From an uncultured Parafilimonas sp. (GTDB lineage: Bacteria; Bacteroidota; Bacteroidia; Chitinophagales; Chitinophagaceae), in the NCBI GenBank assembly GCA_903882935.1, contig CAIRZB010000010.1:1-40201 (forward strand): a stretch of DNA of 40,201 nucleotides, given 5' to 3'. Position 1 is the first letter of the stretch. Each line of letters opens with the position of its first letter. Below are positions 17,204-25,614 of the stretch, in pieces. Made by a program: the position numbers and the translations under genes. The notes beneath the pieces were generated by a model. That model was not told the DNA's origin. It was given only the letters and a program-made list of their open reading frames with translations, and ran no database searches.

Positions 17204-18253
17204 TTATTGCAAACTATTAATTTTTCTGTACAGGTTATACCCCTTTATGCCCGCCAGCAGGCAGGTATTGTCGTTGCTTAACAGTATTGGGCTGATGCCT
17301 GTTTGGTCGGGCTTACTGCCGCGCAAGTAATTGGCAAAATTTGGCAGGGCGTTTTGTTTTACCATGCCATCCCAGTTTTCGCTGGTGCCGGTGTACACAA
17401 AATTTATCTGTAGCTGTTCGTCGCCAAACAACAGGTGCAGCCGTTTTGTTTCTTCTACCAATTCTCTGTCGGGCCGGCTAAAGTCGTCCCAATACACCAA
17501 CAGCCGGGCGGGCGCGTTTATACCTTTAAACTTGGCATTGGTAACCGCTTTTTGCACAATGCCTGCCGGTTTTTTGCCTGCCACGGCTATGCTGTCCTTC
17601 ACAATTTTGTCTTTGCGGGCCAGCAGGTCTTTGGCAAAATCGTTTGCCAGCAAGGTGGTGTCAAGCTTGCCGAGCATGGCATATATTTCTGGGCTGTAGG
17701 AACACCACCGGGCCAGCCTAAATATGGTGAACAGCGACACGTTGTTGGCGGGGTACAGGGTAACCACACTGTCAGTAAAATGGATTAGCTGCTGTAACTG
17801 GCCATAATATTGCTGCACATTGGCCTTGGCCAGCACGGGGTTGCCTATTACCGGCGGCAGCTTGGCAAGCGTTTGTATATTGGCCACGAACGACATAAAG
17901 TTTTTATCAATATTCGGGAACACCTCGGTAGTGGCACCAGTGGCATCGTCGTCTGTGGGTACGGGCAGCCTTAGCCGGCTGGTTATGTCAAGGGCTTTAC
18001 CCGTAAGTTTAACGGTAAGCGACTGCCTTGTGGCCGAAATATACATAAAACCGTTGGCGGCATTTTTGGTGTGCGCAGTTATGGTATGGCGGCCAGGCTT
18101 GGCTTGGCCAAGCCAAATGGGGGCATCTACTTCAGAAGAATACAGCGCAATGGTTGATGTAAACCCCTTGGGCACCGTGTACGATATTTTTGTATGCACC
18201 TGGGCCTGTATTATACAAGGCAGCAGTAAGGTGGCGAGTAAAATATGTTTCAT
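17204..18253 (-). CDS. Secreted thioredoxin-like protein without the CXXC motif, copy 1
   Basis: A 349-residue exported protein (MKHILLATLLLPCIIQAQ signal). The C-terminal ~110 residues resemble a TlpA/thioredoxin fold: LLVYWDDFSRPDREL sits where TlpA proteins have FWATWCPPC, followed by QINFVYTG and the ISPILLSNDNT and IKGYNLYRKI segments that correspond to the late strands. The redox cysteines are replaced by Ser and Asp, so it should not act as a disulfide enzyme. The N-terminal part is a beta-rich region (SYTVPKGFTSTIALY) followed by helices. It is a tandem paralog of the gene at 18437. The thioredoxin assignment rests on pattern alone. Confidence 0.65.
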   Translation of the reverse strand: MKHILLATLLLPCIIQAQVHTKISYTVPKGFTSTIALYSSEVDAPIWLGQAKPGRHTITAHTKNAANGFMYISATRQSLTVKLTGKALDITSRLRLPVPTDDDATGATTEVFPNIDKNFMSFVANIQTLAKLPPVIGNPVLAKANVQQYYGQLQQLIHFTDSVVTLYPANNVSLFTIFRLARWCSYSPEIYAMLGKLDTTLLANDFAKDLLARKDKIVKDSIAVAGKKPAGIVQKAVTNAKFKGINAPARLLVYWDDFSRPDRELVEETKRLHLLFGDEQLQINFVYTGTSENWDGMVKQNALPNFANYLRGSKPDQTGISPILLSNDNTCLLAGIKGYNLYRKINSLQ

Positions 18254-18329
18254 GGTTGTTGTAGGTTAAGCGGTTTTGTTTTAAGCATTTGGGCTGATAA
18301 ACGCGGTTACTGAATTTTTGGGTTTGGTT

Positions 18330-18370
18330 AATGTATGGCCAAGGCTGCTTTGTAGCATTGGCCATACATT
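18330..18370. terminator. Strong hairpin between the two thioredoxin-like paralogs
   Basis: AATGTATGGCCAA (18330-18342) and its exact complement (18358-18370) form a 13-bp stem with a 15-nt loop. The T run follows on the plus strand only, so as a terminator for the leftward gene it would be atypical. It could be an RNA-processing or stability element between the two genes. Confidence 0.45.
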
Positions 18371-18436
18371 TTTCGTTTGGCACCGGCCGGTTAAATTAAG
18401 CAGGGTGGGGCAGGTGCTTGCGTTAGGCTGTTGTTG

Positions 18437-19483
18437 CTAGTCAACATTTAACTTACGGTACAGGTTATACCCCCTTAAGCCTGCAATAACCCCCACGTTG
18501 TCGCTGCCTGCAAGTACCGGGCTGTTGCCCAGCTGGTCTGCCTTATTGCAATGCAGGTAGTTTGCAAAAGTGGGCATGCCCTGTTTTTTTATCATCGGCA
18601 GCCAGTTTTTGTTTTCGCCGGTGTATACAAAATTCACTTGTAATTGCTTGCTGCCAAACAATAGGTGCAGCCTGCGCAGGTCTTCAATCAGGTCGGCATC
18701 AATATGGCTGTATTCGTTCCAGTAAATGGTAAGGCGTTTGTGAGCGGCTGTGGCTAGGCTGGCGTTATTAATAACCATCTGCAAGCCCAGTCCGGGTTTT
18801 TTGCCTGCCACTTCCAAGCTGTCTTTTTGTATCTGCTGCTGCCTTGCCTCTAGTTCTTTAGCAAAATCGCTTTTCAGCAAAGCCTTGTCAAGTTTGTTTA
18901 ATATCGCATATACTTCAGGGCTGTATGAACACCAATGTGCCAAGCGGAAAACAGTAAACAGCGATGCATTGTTGCTTGGGTATAAGGTAACAACACTGTC
19001 GGCAAAACTGGCCATGTTTTGCAGGTTGTGGTAGTACTGTTTAACTTTTACCCTTGCCGTGGCCGAGTCGTTCACCACATCTGGCACAAACCCTAGCGAT
19101 TTTAAAGAAGAGGTTACATTTAAAAAACGTTGCAACACCGTAGGGAAAACGTCTTCTGCGGAGGCCCCTGTGGCATCTTCTTCGCCTGGGTTGGGAAAGC
19201 CAAGGCGTTTGCTTAGGTCGTTGGCAGTGCCGCTTAGGTTAAACGGTATAAATTTTTTGGTGGCAGCCAAATACAGGAAGCCGGTGGCGGGTGCCGAGGT
19301 TTCAATCGTAACGGTATGGGTGCCTGCGGTTACATTTTCCTGCAAAACGGGGGCATCGCTTTCTGAGGTGCAAAAGCTCACGGCCGATGTTACACCGGCG
19401 GGTATGGTATAGGTAATCTCAGTTTTTACCTGTGCTGAAGCAACACAAGGTAACAGCAGCATGGCAAGGATAATTTTTTTCAT
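18437..19483 (-). CDS. Secreted thioredoxin-like protein without the CXXC motif, copy 2
   Basis: A 348-residue exported protein starting at the ATG at 19483 (MKKIILAMLLLPCVASAQ signal). It aligns along its whole length with the gene at 17204: EITYTIPAGVTSAVSF, GFLYLAATK, the DDATGA/EDATGA block, DSVVTLYPSNNASLFTVFRL, HWCSYSPEVYAIL, and the C-terminal YWNEYSHIDADL, QVNFVYTG, LRGYNLYRKL. In the thioredoxin-like part the CXXC position reads YSHID, so redox activity is again missing. The pair arose by tandem duplication and has since diverged. No family name was recognised. Confidence 0.65.
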   Translation of the reverse strand: MKKIILAMLLLPCVASAQVKTEITYTIPAGVTSAVSFCTSESDAPVLQENVTAGTHTVTIETSAPATGFLYLAATKKFIPFNLSGTANDLSKRLGFPNPGEEDATGASAEDVFPTVLQRFLNVTSSLKSLGFVPDVVNDSATARVKVKQYYHNLQNMASFADSVVTLYPSNNASLFTVFRLAHWCSYSPEVYAILNKLDKALLKSDFAKELEARQQQIQKDSLEVAGKKPGLGLQMVINNASLATAAHKRLTIYWNEYSHIDADLIEDLRRLHLLFGSKQLQVNFVYTGENKNWLPMIKKQGMPTFANYLHCNKADQLGNSPVLAGSDNVGVIAGLRGYNLYRKLNVD

Positions 19484-19685
19484 GGTTGTTTTTTTAAAAG
19501 TAAGCAATTAAGTTATAGTAATGTTAATGAGGCATTTATTTTTTTGGTTGTTGCGAATGCCTTTATATGACTATACGTGGGTTGCCATGCCCAAGTGCAA
19601 ACAAAATGCAAAAATGGGAAACTATTTTTTGGGGGAAACTTGGTTTGGCGGTTTAACAGGCCGGGTTTTTGCAAAGGCGGCTTAG
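19484..19685. other. Leader of the thioredoxin-like gene
   Basis: AT-rich sequence upstream of the leftward gene. No gene, no convincing promoter box and no strong hairpin were seen. Confidence 0.4.
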
Positions 19686-19972
19686 TGACTATCCGCTATT
19701 TGGTTTACCCGCCTTTGTTGGGTGTTTTCACCAACAAAGTTGCCCATCGTATTGTTACCTAAGTATAATCGTTGTTGGTGAAAACACCCAACAAAGGCGA
19801 CGAACAATCTGTAACCAAAGGGGGTACACGAGCTGCATTATGTTTTTCAACCCCGAACAGGGTTGAATCTAGAAGCCCCGAGCGAAACTCGGGGATGTTC
19901 ATGTACATCGCTAATACTACAACCCCGAAGTGGGTTGAACAAATACGCGCTAAACCAAATAGCGGATAGTCA
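19686..19972. mobile_element. 287-bp MITE-like element with 22-bp terminal inverted repeats
   Basis: The ends are perfect 22-bp inverted repeats (19686-19707 and 19951-19972; core GACTATCCGCTATTTGG). Inside, a second perfect inverted repeat of 28 bp per arm (19710-19737 and 19772-19799) would form a large cruciform with a 34-nt spacer. Three small hairpins follow: CAACCC-6nt-GGGTTG at 19848-19865, CCCCGAG-5nt-CTCGGGG at 19876-19894 and a second CAACCC/GGGTTG at 19920-19937. It contains no credible gene. No clear target-site duplication flanks it. This is the shape of a non-autonomous element or a composite of palindromic repeats. Confidence 0.7.
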
Positions 19973-20031
19973 TTGGTGGCTGATAGAGGAATTAATGGTG
20001 CCGCTAACAGCTGAATACCTATGCAGTTGCA

Positions 20032-20559
20032 TTACGGCTGTTTTTTTAACGTATTAATAAACTCCAACGTTTTGTCAGCATGTGCCTTGCCCTCTAAAAA
20101 AGAATTGTAAGCATACAGCACTTTGCCGTTTAAACCAATTACAAAGGTTTCCCGGCCGGTAAAAACAAGCTTTTTACGTACGCCAAAAAGCCGCATTACT
20201 TTATTGCCGGGGTCGCTTAAAACAAAAAAAGGCAGTTGGTGGTTTTGCGCAAACTTTTGGTGGGTTTCTACTGCAGCGTCATTAATGCCAGCCACGATAG
20301 CGCCCGCTTTGGTAAAAGCGGAATAGCCGTCCCTAAAAGCACAAGCCTCTTTTGTGCACACCGCACTTTCATCTTTTGGGTAAAAGTAAATTACCAATAT
20401 GTTTTTGCCCAGGTAATCGGCCGTGTTAAACAGTTTGCCATCTTGGCTTTGCAGGGCAAATGGGGGCAGGCTGTCGCCCACCGCTAAATGGTGGCCTTGG
20501 CTTTGGCAGGCCTGCAACAAAACAAAAAGGGCTATAGTAAGTATGGTTGGTTTTTTCAT
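20032..20559 (-). CDS. Lipid-anchored peroxiredoxin (PrxQ/Bcp type)
   Basis: A 175-residue AhpC/TSA-family protein. The ATG at 20559 gives a lipoprotein signal with lipobox LLQAC (Cys18), so it is placed at the membrane facing the periplasm. The peroxidatic Cys68 lies in YPKDESAVCTKEACAFRD and Cys73 is five residues on, the PrxQ/Bcp resolving position. FVLSDPGNKVMRLFGVR and the FVIGLNGKVLYAY strand complete the fold. It should reduce peroxides using a thioredoxin-like donor. The upstream small membrane protein gene ends 49 bp away on the same strand and may be cotranscribed. Confidence 0.88.
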   Translation of the reverse strand: MKKPTILTIALFVLLQACQSQGHHLAVGDSLPPFALQSQDGKLFNTADYLGKNILVIYFYPKDESAVCTKEACAFRDGYSAFTKAGAIVAGINDAAVETHQKFAQNHQLPFFVLSDPGNKVMRLFGVRKKLVFTGRETFVIGLNGKVLYAYNSFLEGKAHADKTLEFINTLKKQP

Positions 20560-20608
20560 GGTTTTTTTTGGTATAACCACTGGGCAGTGGCTATTGTTTG
20601 GCGGCGCA

Positions 20609-21001
20609 TTAATCTTTTTTGGGCAGCTCAATTTTGGGTAAAAAAGTCATGGCCAATATTACAAGCGATACTGCCAGCTGCAGAAAAATGCCCACCTTTT
20701 TTTCTGGGCAGTCGCCGGCAAGGCAGCCGGTCATCACTATGTAGTTTTTGATTGACCAGGCAAAATTGATGGCACCCACAAAAAAATTGGTTCTTTTGGC
20801 ACCCACTTTTGGTATGGCAAATAAAATTAGGCTCACCAGGCCCAAGGTGATGGATGCCAGCCCCGGCCTGCCAAAATTGGTGCCGGTGGAATGCATGCCC
20901 GTAACGGTGATATTTTGCGATTCGATATACACCCAGGGTATAAAACAAATGCCTATTAGCGCTAACACCGCGATGATGCCAATTGACTGTGAGTATTTCA
21001 T
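20609..21001 (-). CDS. Four-helix membrane protein of unknown function
   Basis: A 130-residue protein with four predicted membrane helices: IGIIAVLALIGICFIPWVYI (about 7-26), ASITLGLVSLILFAIPKV (about 49-66), a short NFFVGAINFAWSIKNYIVM (about 72-90) and VGIFLQLAVSLVILAMTFL (about 103-121). A GCLAGDCPEKK loop between the last two holds two cysteines. This plan resembles small conserved Bacteroidota membrane proteins, but I cannot name a family. It lies upstream of the peroxiredoxin gene on the same strand. Confidence 0.7.
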   Translation of the reverse strand: MKYSQSIGIIAVLALIGICFIPWVYIESQNITVTGMHSTGTNFGRPGLASITLGLVSLILFAIPKVGAKRTNFFVGAINFAWSIKNYIVMTGCLAGDCPEKKVGIFLQLAVSLVILAMTFLPKIELPKKD

Positions 21002-21284
21002 ATTATTTTTTTTGCCCCCGCACTGGCGGGGTAGCCTTGTTTACAGGGCGCAAATATACATTGGCTTGGGCAATGGCGGCAGTTTAATAAGTTAGTACTC
21101 AGTGCTTGGCTGGGGTTAAGCCGCCCTACAAATTAACAATGGGGGTGGCGGCTCACATTGGCTGATGGCTGTATTGAGGGCCCCACGGTAGCTTTGGCAA
21201 TGCTTGAAACCCACACAGCCGCAAAGAACCCAACAAAAAATGCGGAGGCTGATAAAGAAGATTGCACTTGTTTGCGCTTATTGG

Positions 21285-22250
21285 TTATACGGTGCTTGGG
21301 TCGCAGGCCTTATTTGCGCAGGCATCGTTTTCGCGCTCGGTCTCCAGGGTTATGTGTTGTATATTAAGGTGCAGCAGGCTGTGCTTTAATTGTTTCTTTA
21401 TCTCTTGTTCCTGCTCCATTGTTACTTGTTGGTTTAAAACTAAGTGGGCCGTTATGGCGTTTTCAGTTGTGCTAATGGCCCAAACGTGTATATGGTGCAG
21501 GTTGTTTACGCCTGCTATGGCCATGGCTGCCAGCTTAATTTTTGCAAAGTCTACATTTTCTGGTACACCGTCTAACGACAGTCTTAGGCTGCCCACCAAT
21601 AACCGCCAAGTGCTAATAAGTATTATGATGGCCACCACTATACTTAATAAAACATCCACAATGTACCATTGGGTAAAATAGATGATGATGCCGCCAATAA
21701 CCAAGCCGAGAGAAACAAGTGCATCTGCCATTAAATGCAGGTAGGCGCTTTTTATGTTTAAATCACTGTCCTTATCGCGGCGCAGTATGATGGCCGATAC
21801 AAAATTTATCACAATGCCCATGCCCGCCACCATGGATATTTGTAGGCCCGGCAGCACTTCTGGGTGAAAAATTCGGCGTAAGCTTTCCACGAATATCGCA
21901 CCAATGGAAACCAACAGCACAACCGCATTAAATAGCGCCACCAGTATGGACGTTTTGCGGTAGCCGTACGTATACTTTTCGTTGCCTTTAACCTTAACCA
22001 GCCTAAACGCCAGCAAGCCCAACGCCAGTGCGCCCACATCTGCCAGGTTATGCCCTGCATCTGACAATAGCGACAACGAGTTGATGTAAATGCCCACTAC
22101 CACCTCCACCACTACAAAGGCAAAATTTAGCACTATGCCAATAACAAACGCGGTATTTACACTAGTAAGCTTAACCGTGTGGTCGTGGTGGTGGTGCCCA
22201 TGGCTATGCCCGTGGCTGTGGTTATGCTCGTGTATATGTTCATGTGCCAT
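21285..22250 (-). CDS. Cation diffusion facilitator (zinc/cadmium exporter)
   Basis: A 321-residue CDF-family antiporter that exports Zn2+ or similar metals. The ATG at 22250 is chosen because it opens the His-rich cytoplasmic leader (HEHIHEHNHSHGHSHGHHHH). Helix 2 has D64-AGH67-NLAD71 and helix 5 H172-LMAD176, the pattern of the transport site, which predicts zinc over manganese. The ferredoxin-like C-terminal domain includes VNNLHHIHVW and HLVLNQQVT. A tail rich in acidic residues and with two Cys (CANKAC) follows. A TAACTTTG sequence, an exact -7 match, ends five bases before the ATG, so the message may be leaderless. Confidence 0.92.
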   Translation of the reverse strand: MAHEHIHEHNHSHGHSHGHHHHDHTVKLTSVNTAFVIGIVLNFAFVVVEVVVGIYINSLSLLSDAGHNLADVGALALGLLAFRLVKVKGNEKYTYGYRKTSILVALFNAVVLLVSIGAIFVESLRRIFHPEVLPGLQISMVAGMGIVINFVSAIILRRDKDSDLNIKSAYLHLMADALVSLGLVIGGIIIYFTQWYIVDVLLSIVVAIIILISTWRLLVGSLRLSLDGVPENVDFAKIKLAAMAIAGVNNLHHIHVWAISTTENAITAHLVLNQQVTMEQEQEIKKQLKHSLLHLNIQHITLETERENDACANKACDPSTV

Positions 22251-22255
22251 ACCGC

Positions 22256-22263
22256 CAAAGTTA
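22256..22263 (-). promoter_or_regulatory. Candidate -7 box for the CDF gene
   Basis: The minus strand reads TAACTTTG, an exact match to TAnnTTTG, five bases before the start codon. No good TTTG box lies 17-20 bp upstream, so the call is tentative. Confidence 0.3.
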
Positions 22264-22334
22264 CGCGGGGTAGGTAATTTTTGGGTATTTCTTATTGCAT
22301 CGTTGTTGCGGACGAGCTGCGTTGGGCAATAAAA

Positions 22335-22361
22335 AGCCCCGTGCAAAAATTTGCCGGGGCT
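22335..22361. terminator. Bidirectional terminator-like hairpin
   Basis: AGCCCCG (22335-22341) pairs with CGGGGCT (22355-22361), and an inner GCAAA/TTTGC stem extends it. An A run lies before and a T run after. No annotated gene ends close to it on either strand. Confidence 0.6.
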
Positions 22362-22932
22362 ATTTTTCTCATGTGAATATGCAGGCCCAAAAGCCTTTAA
22401 GTAACAATTTGTTTACCAGATATTAATTTGGCATATCGTAATTATGCCAGTGTTGCGAAAATAAATAATATACGCGCTGAAAAATTCGAAGTTTTAACGA
22501 GGTTTATTAAAGGATGTTTAAAATATCTTGATATTTCTTTGATATTAATTAACCGCTTTGTTATAGGCGATATATATAAAATTATTAAATGCGGCTTTTT
22601 GAACACTTTTTTTTTAAAAAGTAAGTTACCAAGTGCCGCATTACCTAATTTCTAGCTGCGCGGAAGATGGAGGGTTGGTTATATGGCCAACAGTTTTGTA
22701 GCGGCTAATATATTTTAATATCAGGGGGATTTTTTGGGGGTATCCAAAAAAGACTTTGCAGGCGCGGCACAAAAAAGACTCGGGCCACAACCGCAGCTGT
22801 GCATCATTCAAATGGCATTTATGGCTGTGCCCCCAGGCACCAAATAGCATGGTTAACCATACACGCAAATGCATTTCCAAAAACTTGGTGCTGTAAAACA
22901 AAACGTATCAAAACAGGTAATTGGCCGCTGCA
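22362..22932. other. Long AT-rich intergenic region
   Basis: No gene is supported between the CDF leader and the heptose kinase stop. The region has an 8-bp inverted repeat (AATGCGGC 22588-22595 and GCCGCATT 22635-22642) enclosing a T9/A5 stretch. A short open frame on the minus strand (22641-22901) has no protein character. A small RNA is possible, but nothing shows it directly. Confidence 0.45.
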
Positions 22933-23931
22933 TTATGTTAGGCGGTTAAATACCAGCTTGCATTCGCCCAGTAGTTTTTCTTTTTTAATGGCCGCGGTAC
23001 CCACTTCTTCGCAAACAAGGCCACCGGCAAGGTTGGCCAATTCTGCGGCGAGTAGTATATTTTTATTGGCGGCGTATACCAGTGAGGCTACCGCAATTAC
23101 GGTATCTCCGGCACCACTTACGTCCGCAATGGTGCGTATGTGGGTGGGTATTATTTTGCTATGTTCCGCATTCTGTACAAAAAGGCCCTTCTCTGATAAG
23201 GTAATCAGCGATGTTGTATGCCCAAGTTTGGCATTCAGTTGCTGGTGAATATCATCCAGACTGTGTTTATTTACATCGTCCAACACCACATTTAGCCCTT
23301 CCTTTACTTCTTTAAGGTTGGGTTTAAATATGTCTGTGTTCTTATAGGCGAAAAAGTTTTTGCGTTTAGGGTCAACGGCGGTTACCACCCCGTGCTGCTT
23401 GCAAAGCGCGATGGCCTTTTGTATCAACCCCTCGGTAAGTACGCCCTTGTTGTAATCTTCAAAAATAGCCACGCTTGGCTTTTCGGTTTGTATATACGTG
23501 TCCAAGTTTTGCAGCAGCTGGCCTTCTTCCTCTGCTGAAATATCACTTGTTATTTCGGTGTCAAGCCGCATCATCTGCTGGTTACGGCCCATCACCCTGG
23601 TTTTGTTCGTGGTAATTCGGCTATCGCTTTTTATAAGGTAGGTTGTGTCAATTTGGTTGTCGGCTAAAATTTGGGTAAGCAATTTGGCATCTTCATCATT
23701 GCCCACCACCGTAAAAAGGGCTGTTTTTGCCCCCAACGAAACGGTGTTTAGGGCCACATTGCCAGCACCGCCAAGCCTTTGCTCTTTTTTCTCCAGCATT
23801 ACCACTGGCACCGGGGCCTCGGGTGAAATTCGTTCCACTTTACCCCACCAATAAGTGTCGAGCATCACATCGCCAATCACCGCAACTTTCAGGCTTGCTA
23901 TGTCATAAAAAAGCTTATCAAAATCTTCCAT
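22933..23931 (-). CDS. D-glycero-beta-D-manno-heptose-7-phosphate kinase
   Basis: A 332-residue PfkB-family kinase of the RfaE/HldE N-terminal type, which phosphorylates heptose 7-phosphate on the path to ADP-heptose for LPS. It shows the subfamily signature GDVMLDTYWWGKVERISPEA (20-39) and the PfkB motif VSGAGDT (271-277) with catalytic D276. GGAGNVA (54-60) is the substrate loop. It lacks the C-terminal adenylyltransferase domain of the bifunctional E. coli enzyme, so another gene should supply that step. The amino acid permease gene ends 18 bp upstream on the same strand, so the two are probably cotranscribed although their functions are unrelated. Confidence 0.88.
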   Translation of the reverse strand: MEDFDKLFYDIASLKVAVIGDVMLDTYWWGKVERISPEAPVPVVMLEKKEQRLGGAGNVALNTVSLGAKTALFTVVGNDEDAKLLTQILADNQIDTTYLIKSDSRITTNKTRVMGRNQQMMRLDTEITSDISAEEEGQLLQNLDTYIQTEKPSVAIFEDYNKGVLTEGLIQKAIALCKQHGVVTAVDPKRKNFFAYKNTDIFKPNLKEVKEGLNVVLDDVNKHSLDDIHQQLNAKLGHTTSLITLSEKGLFVQNAEHSKIIPTHIRTIADVSGAGDTVIAVASLVYAANKNILLAAELANLAGGLVCEEVGTAAIKKEKLLGECKLVFNRLT

Positions 23932-23949
23932 GGGCTTTATTTACCTTCC

Positions 23950-25422
23950 TCAATCAACCCCTTGGGCGGGGCTTTTTTTTGCGACCGCAAGATAATACAA
24001 CGGTATGCCAATTATCGTAATAATTAAGCCGGGCCGGGTATATTCGGGCTTGTAAATAAACAACAGAACGCAAAAAGAAATACCCATTACTATATACACC
24101 AGCGGCAAAACAGGGTAGCCGAACGCTTTGTAGGGCCTTTCGGCATCCGGGCGTTTTACCCGCAAAATAAAAATACCCAGTATGGTAAGCACGTAAAATA
24201 TTACCACTACAAACGATATCATATCCAACAAATCGCCGTATTTGCCGCTTAGGCATAATATGGCCGCAAATACACACTGCGCCCATAAAGCCCATTCAGG
24301 CACCGCATTTTTGTTAAGGGTGCCGGCTTTTTTGAAAAATAACTGGTCCTGCGCCATGGTATAATATACCCTAGACCCTGCCAGAATAAGGCCATTGTTA
24401 CAGCCAAAGGTGGAAACCATGATCATAATACCAATAATAATGGCACCGGCATTGCCAAAAATAACTTTGGAGGCTGCTATTGCCACCCGCCCTTTTTCGG
24501 CGTGGGCAATTTCAGGCAGGCTTAGGTTAGAAAGATACACCAAGTTGATAGAAACATAAATAAAAGTCACAATCAAAGTGCCGAACAGCAGGCTCAATCC
24601 GATATTTTTTTTCGGGTTTTTCATCTCGCCTGCAATAAAAGTAACATTGTTCCATGCATCGCTGCTAAACACCGAGCCCACCATTGCGGCGGTTATTCCG
24701 CCAAGCAGCGCTGCTCCTGTGAGGGGGGTGAACACAGAACCGGCCGACGGGTGCGATGCATCGTTGAGCGTTTCCTTGGTAGCCTCCCAGGCATGGGCCC
24801 AGTTAGCATGCCAAATGGCGGGGTTAAACATCACAAAGCCGGCAACTATCAGCCCGAAGAGCGACAGCAACTTGGTACTGGTAAAAATGTTTTGTATCCA
24901 TTTGCTTCCCTTGAGCCCCCTGGTGTTGCTATAGGTGAGGAGTATGATGAGTAAGATAGAAACCACCTGGGCCGCGCTGATAGTGAAGTTAAAGCTGCCG
25001 AGGTGTAGGTCTACCAGCTTATTGTCTTCGCTTACAAAGGGTACCAGCTGTGCGGGCACCACATAGGCCGCAAATTTTGAGAAAGCCACGCCCACGGCGG
25101 CGATAGTACCCGTTTGGATGACAGAAAAGAAACTCCAACCATACATAAAGCCAATAAGCGGGTTGTAAGCCTCCTTTAAATAAACGTACTGCCCGCCCGC
25201 TTTAGGGAACATGCCACTTAGCTCGCCATAACTGATGGCTGCCGTAACAGTCATAAAACCGGTGATGAGCCAAACGGCTACCAGCCAGCCGGCACCGCCA
25301 ACATTACGCAACATATCGGCACTTACAATAAAAATGCCCGAACCTATCATGCTGCCTGCCACTATCATGGTGCCATCCAGCAAGCCCAGACTGGCCTTAA
25401 ACGAGGGGTTATTTTGCGACAT
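23950..25422 (-). CDS. APC-superfamily amino acid permease
   Basis: A 490-residue protein with about 12 membrane helices, closest in pattern to the LAT/SteT-like amino acid exchangers. The helix-1 substrate motif is MIVAGSMIGSGIFIV (19-33), and helix 6 includes MVGSVFSSDAWNNVTFIAGE with the conserved K-N-P-K-K turn after it. The frame is intact and length normal. The substrate cannot be told from the sequence; neutral amino acids are usual for the group. It sits upstream of the heptose kinase gene. Confidence 0.88.
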   Translation of the reverse strand: MSQNNPSFKASLGLLDGTMIVAGSMIGSGIFIVSADMLRNVGGAGWLVAVWLITGFMTVTAAISYGELSGMFPKAGGQYVYLKEAYNPLIGFMYGWSFFSVIQTGTIAAVGVAFSKFAAYVVPAQLVPFVSEDNKLVDLHLGSFNFTISAAQVVSILLIILLTYSNTRGLKGSKWIQNIFTSTKLLSLFGLIVAGFVMFNPAIWHANWAHAWEATKETLNDASHPSAGSVFTPLTGAALLGGITAAMVGSVFSSDAWNNVTFIAGEMKNPKKNIGLSLLFGTLIVTFIYVSINLVYLSNLSLPEIAHAEKGRVAIAASKVIFGNAGAIIIGIMIMVSTFGCNNGLILAGSRVYYTMAQDQLFFKKAGTLNKNAVPEWALWAQCVFAAILCLSGKYGDLLDMISFVVVIFYVLTILGIFILRVKRPDAERPYKAFGYPVLPLVYIVMGISFCVLLFIYKPEYTRPGLIITIIGIPLYYLAVAKKSPAQGVD

Positions 25423-25614
25423 AAGCTGTTTTGGTAGTTTTACAGGCCAAATTAGTAATTAATTATTAATAACCATGTGCTGTATGCTGAAAAACAATGC
25501 GCTTATCTGTTGAGGCTGGCTTAAATTAGGTTTTAGCAGGCTTGCCTACCGCCTATGCCGGACAATGCAGTTGCAAACGATAATTCGAAATAACGTGTTT
25601 TATGATGGGCGGGA

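Noticed and set aside
21204-21389. Plus-strand open frame with a hydrophobic stretch (KKIALVCAYWLYGAWVAG)
   Set aside because: Its second half is antisense to the conserved C-terminal domain of the CDF exporter, and no start signal or family supports it.
22641-22901. 86-codon minus-strand open frame in the gap before the heptose kinase gene
   Set aside because: Composition is not protein-like, there is no family resemblance and no promoter or start context.
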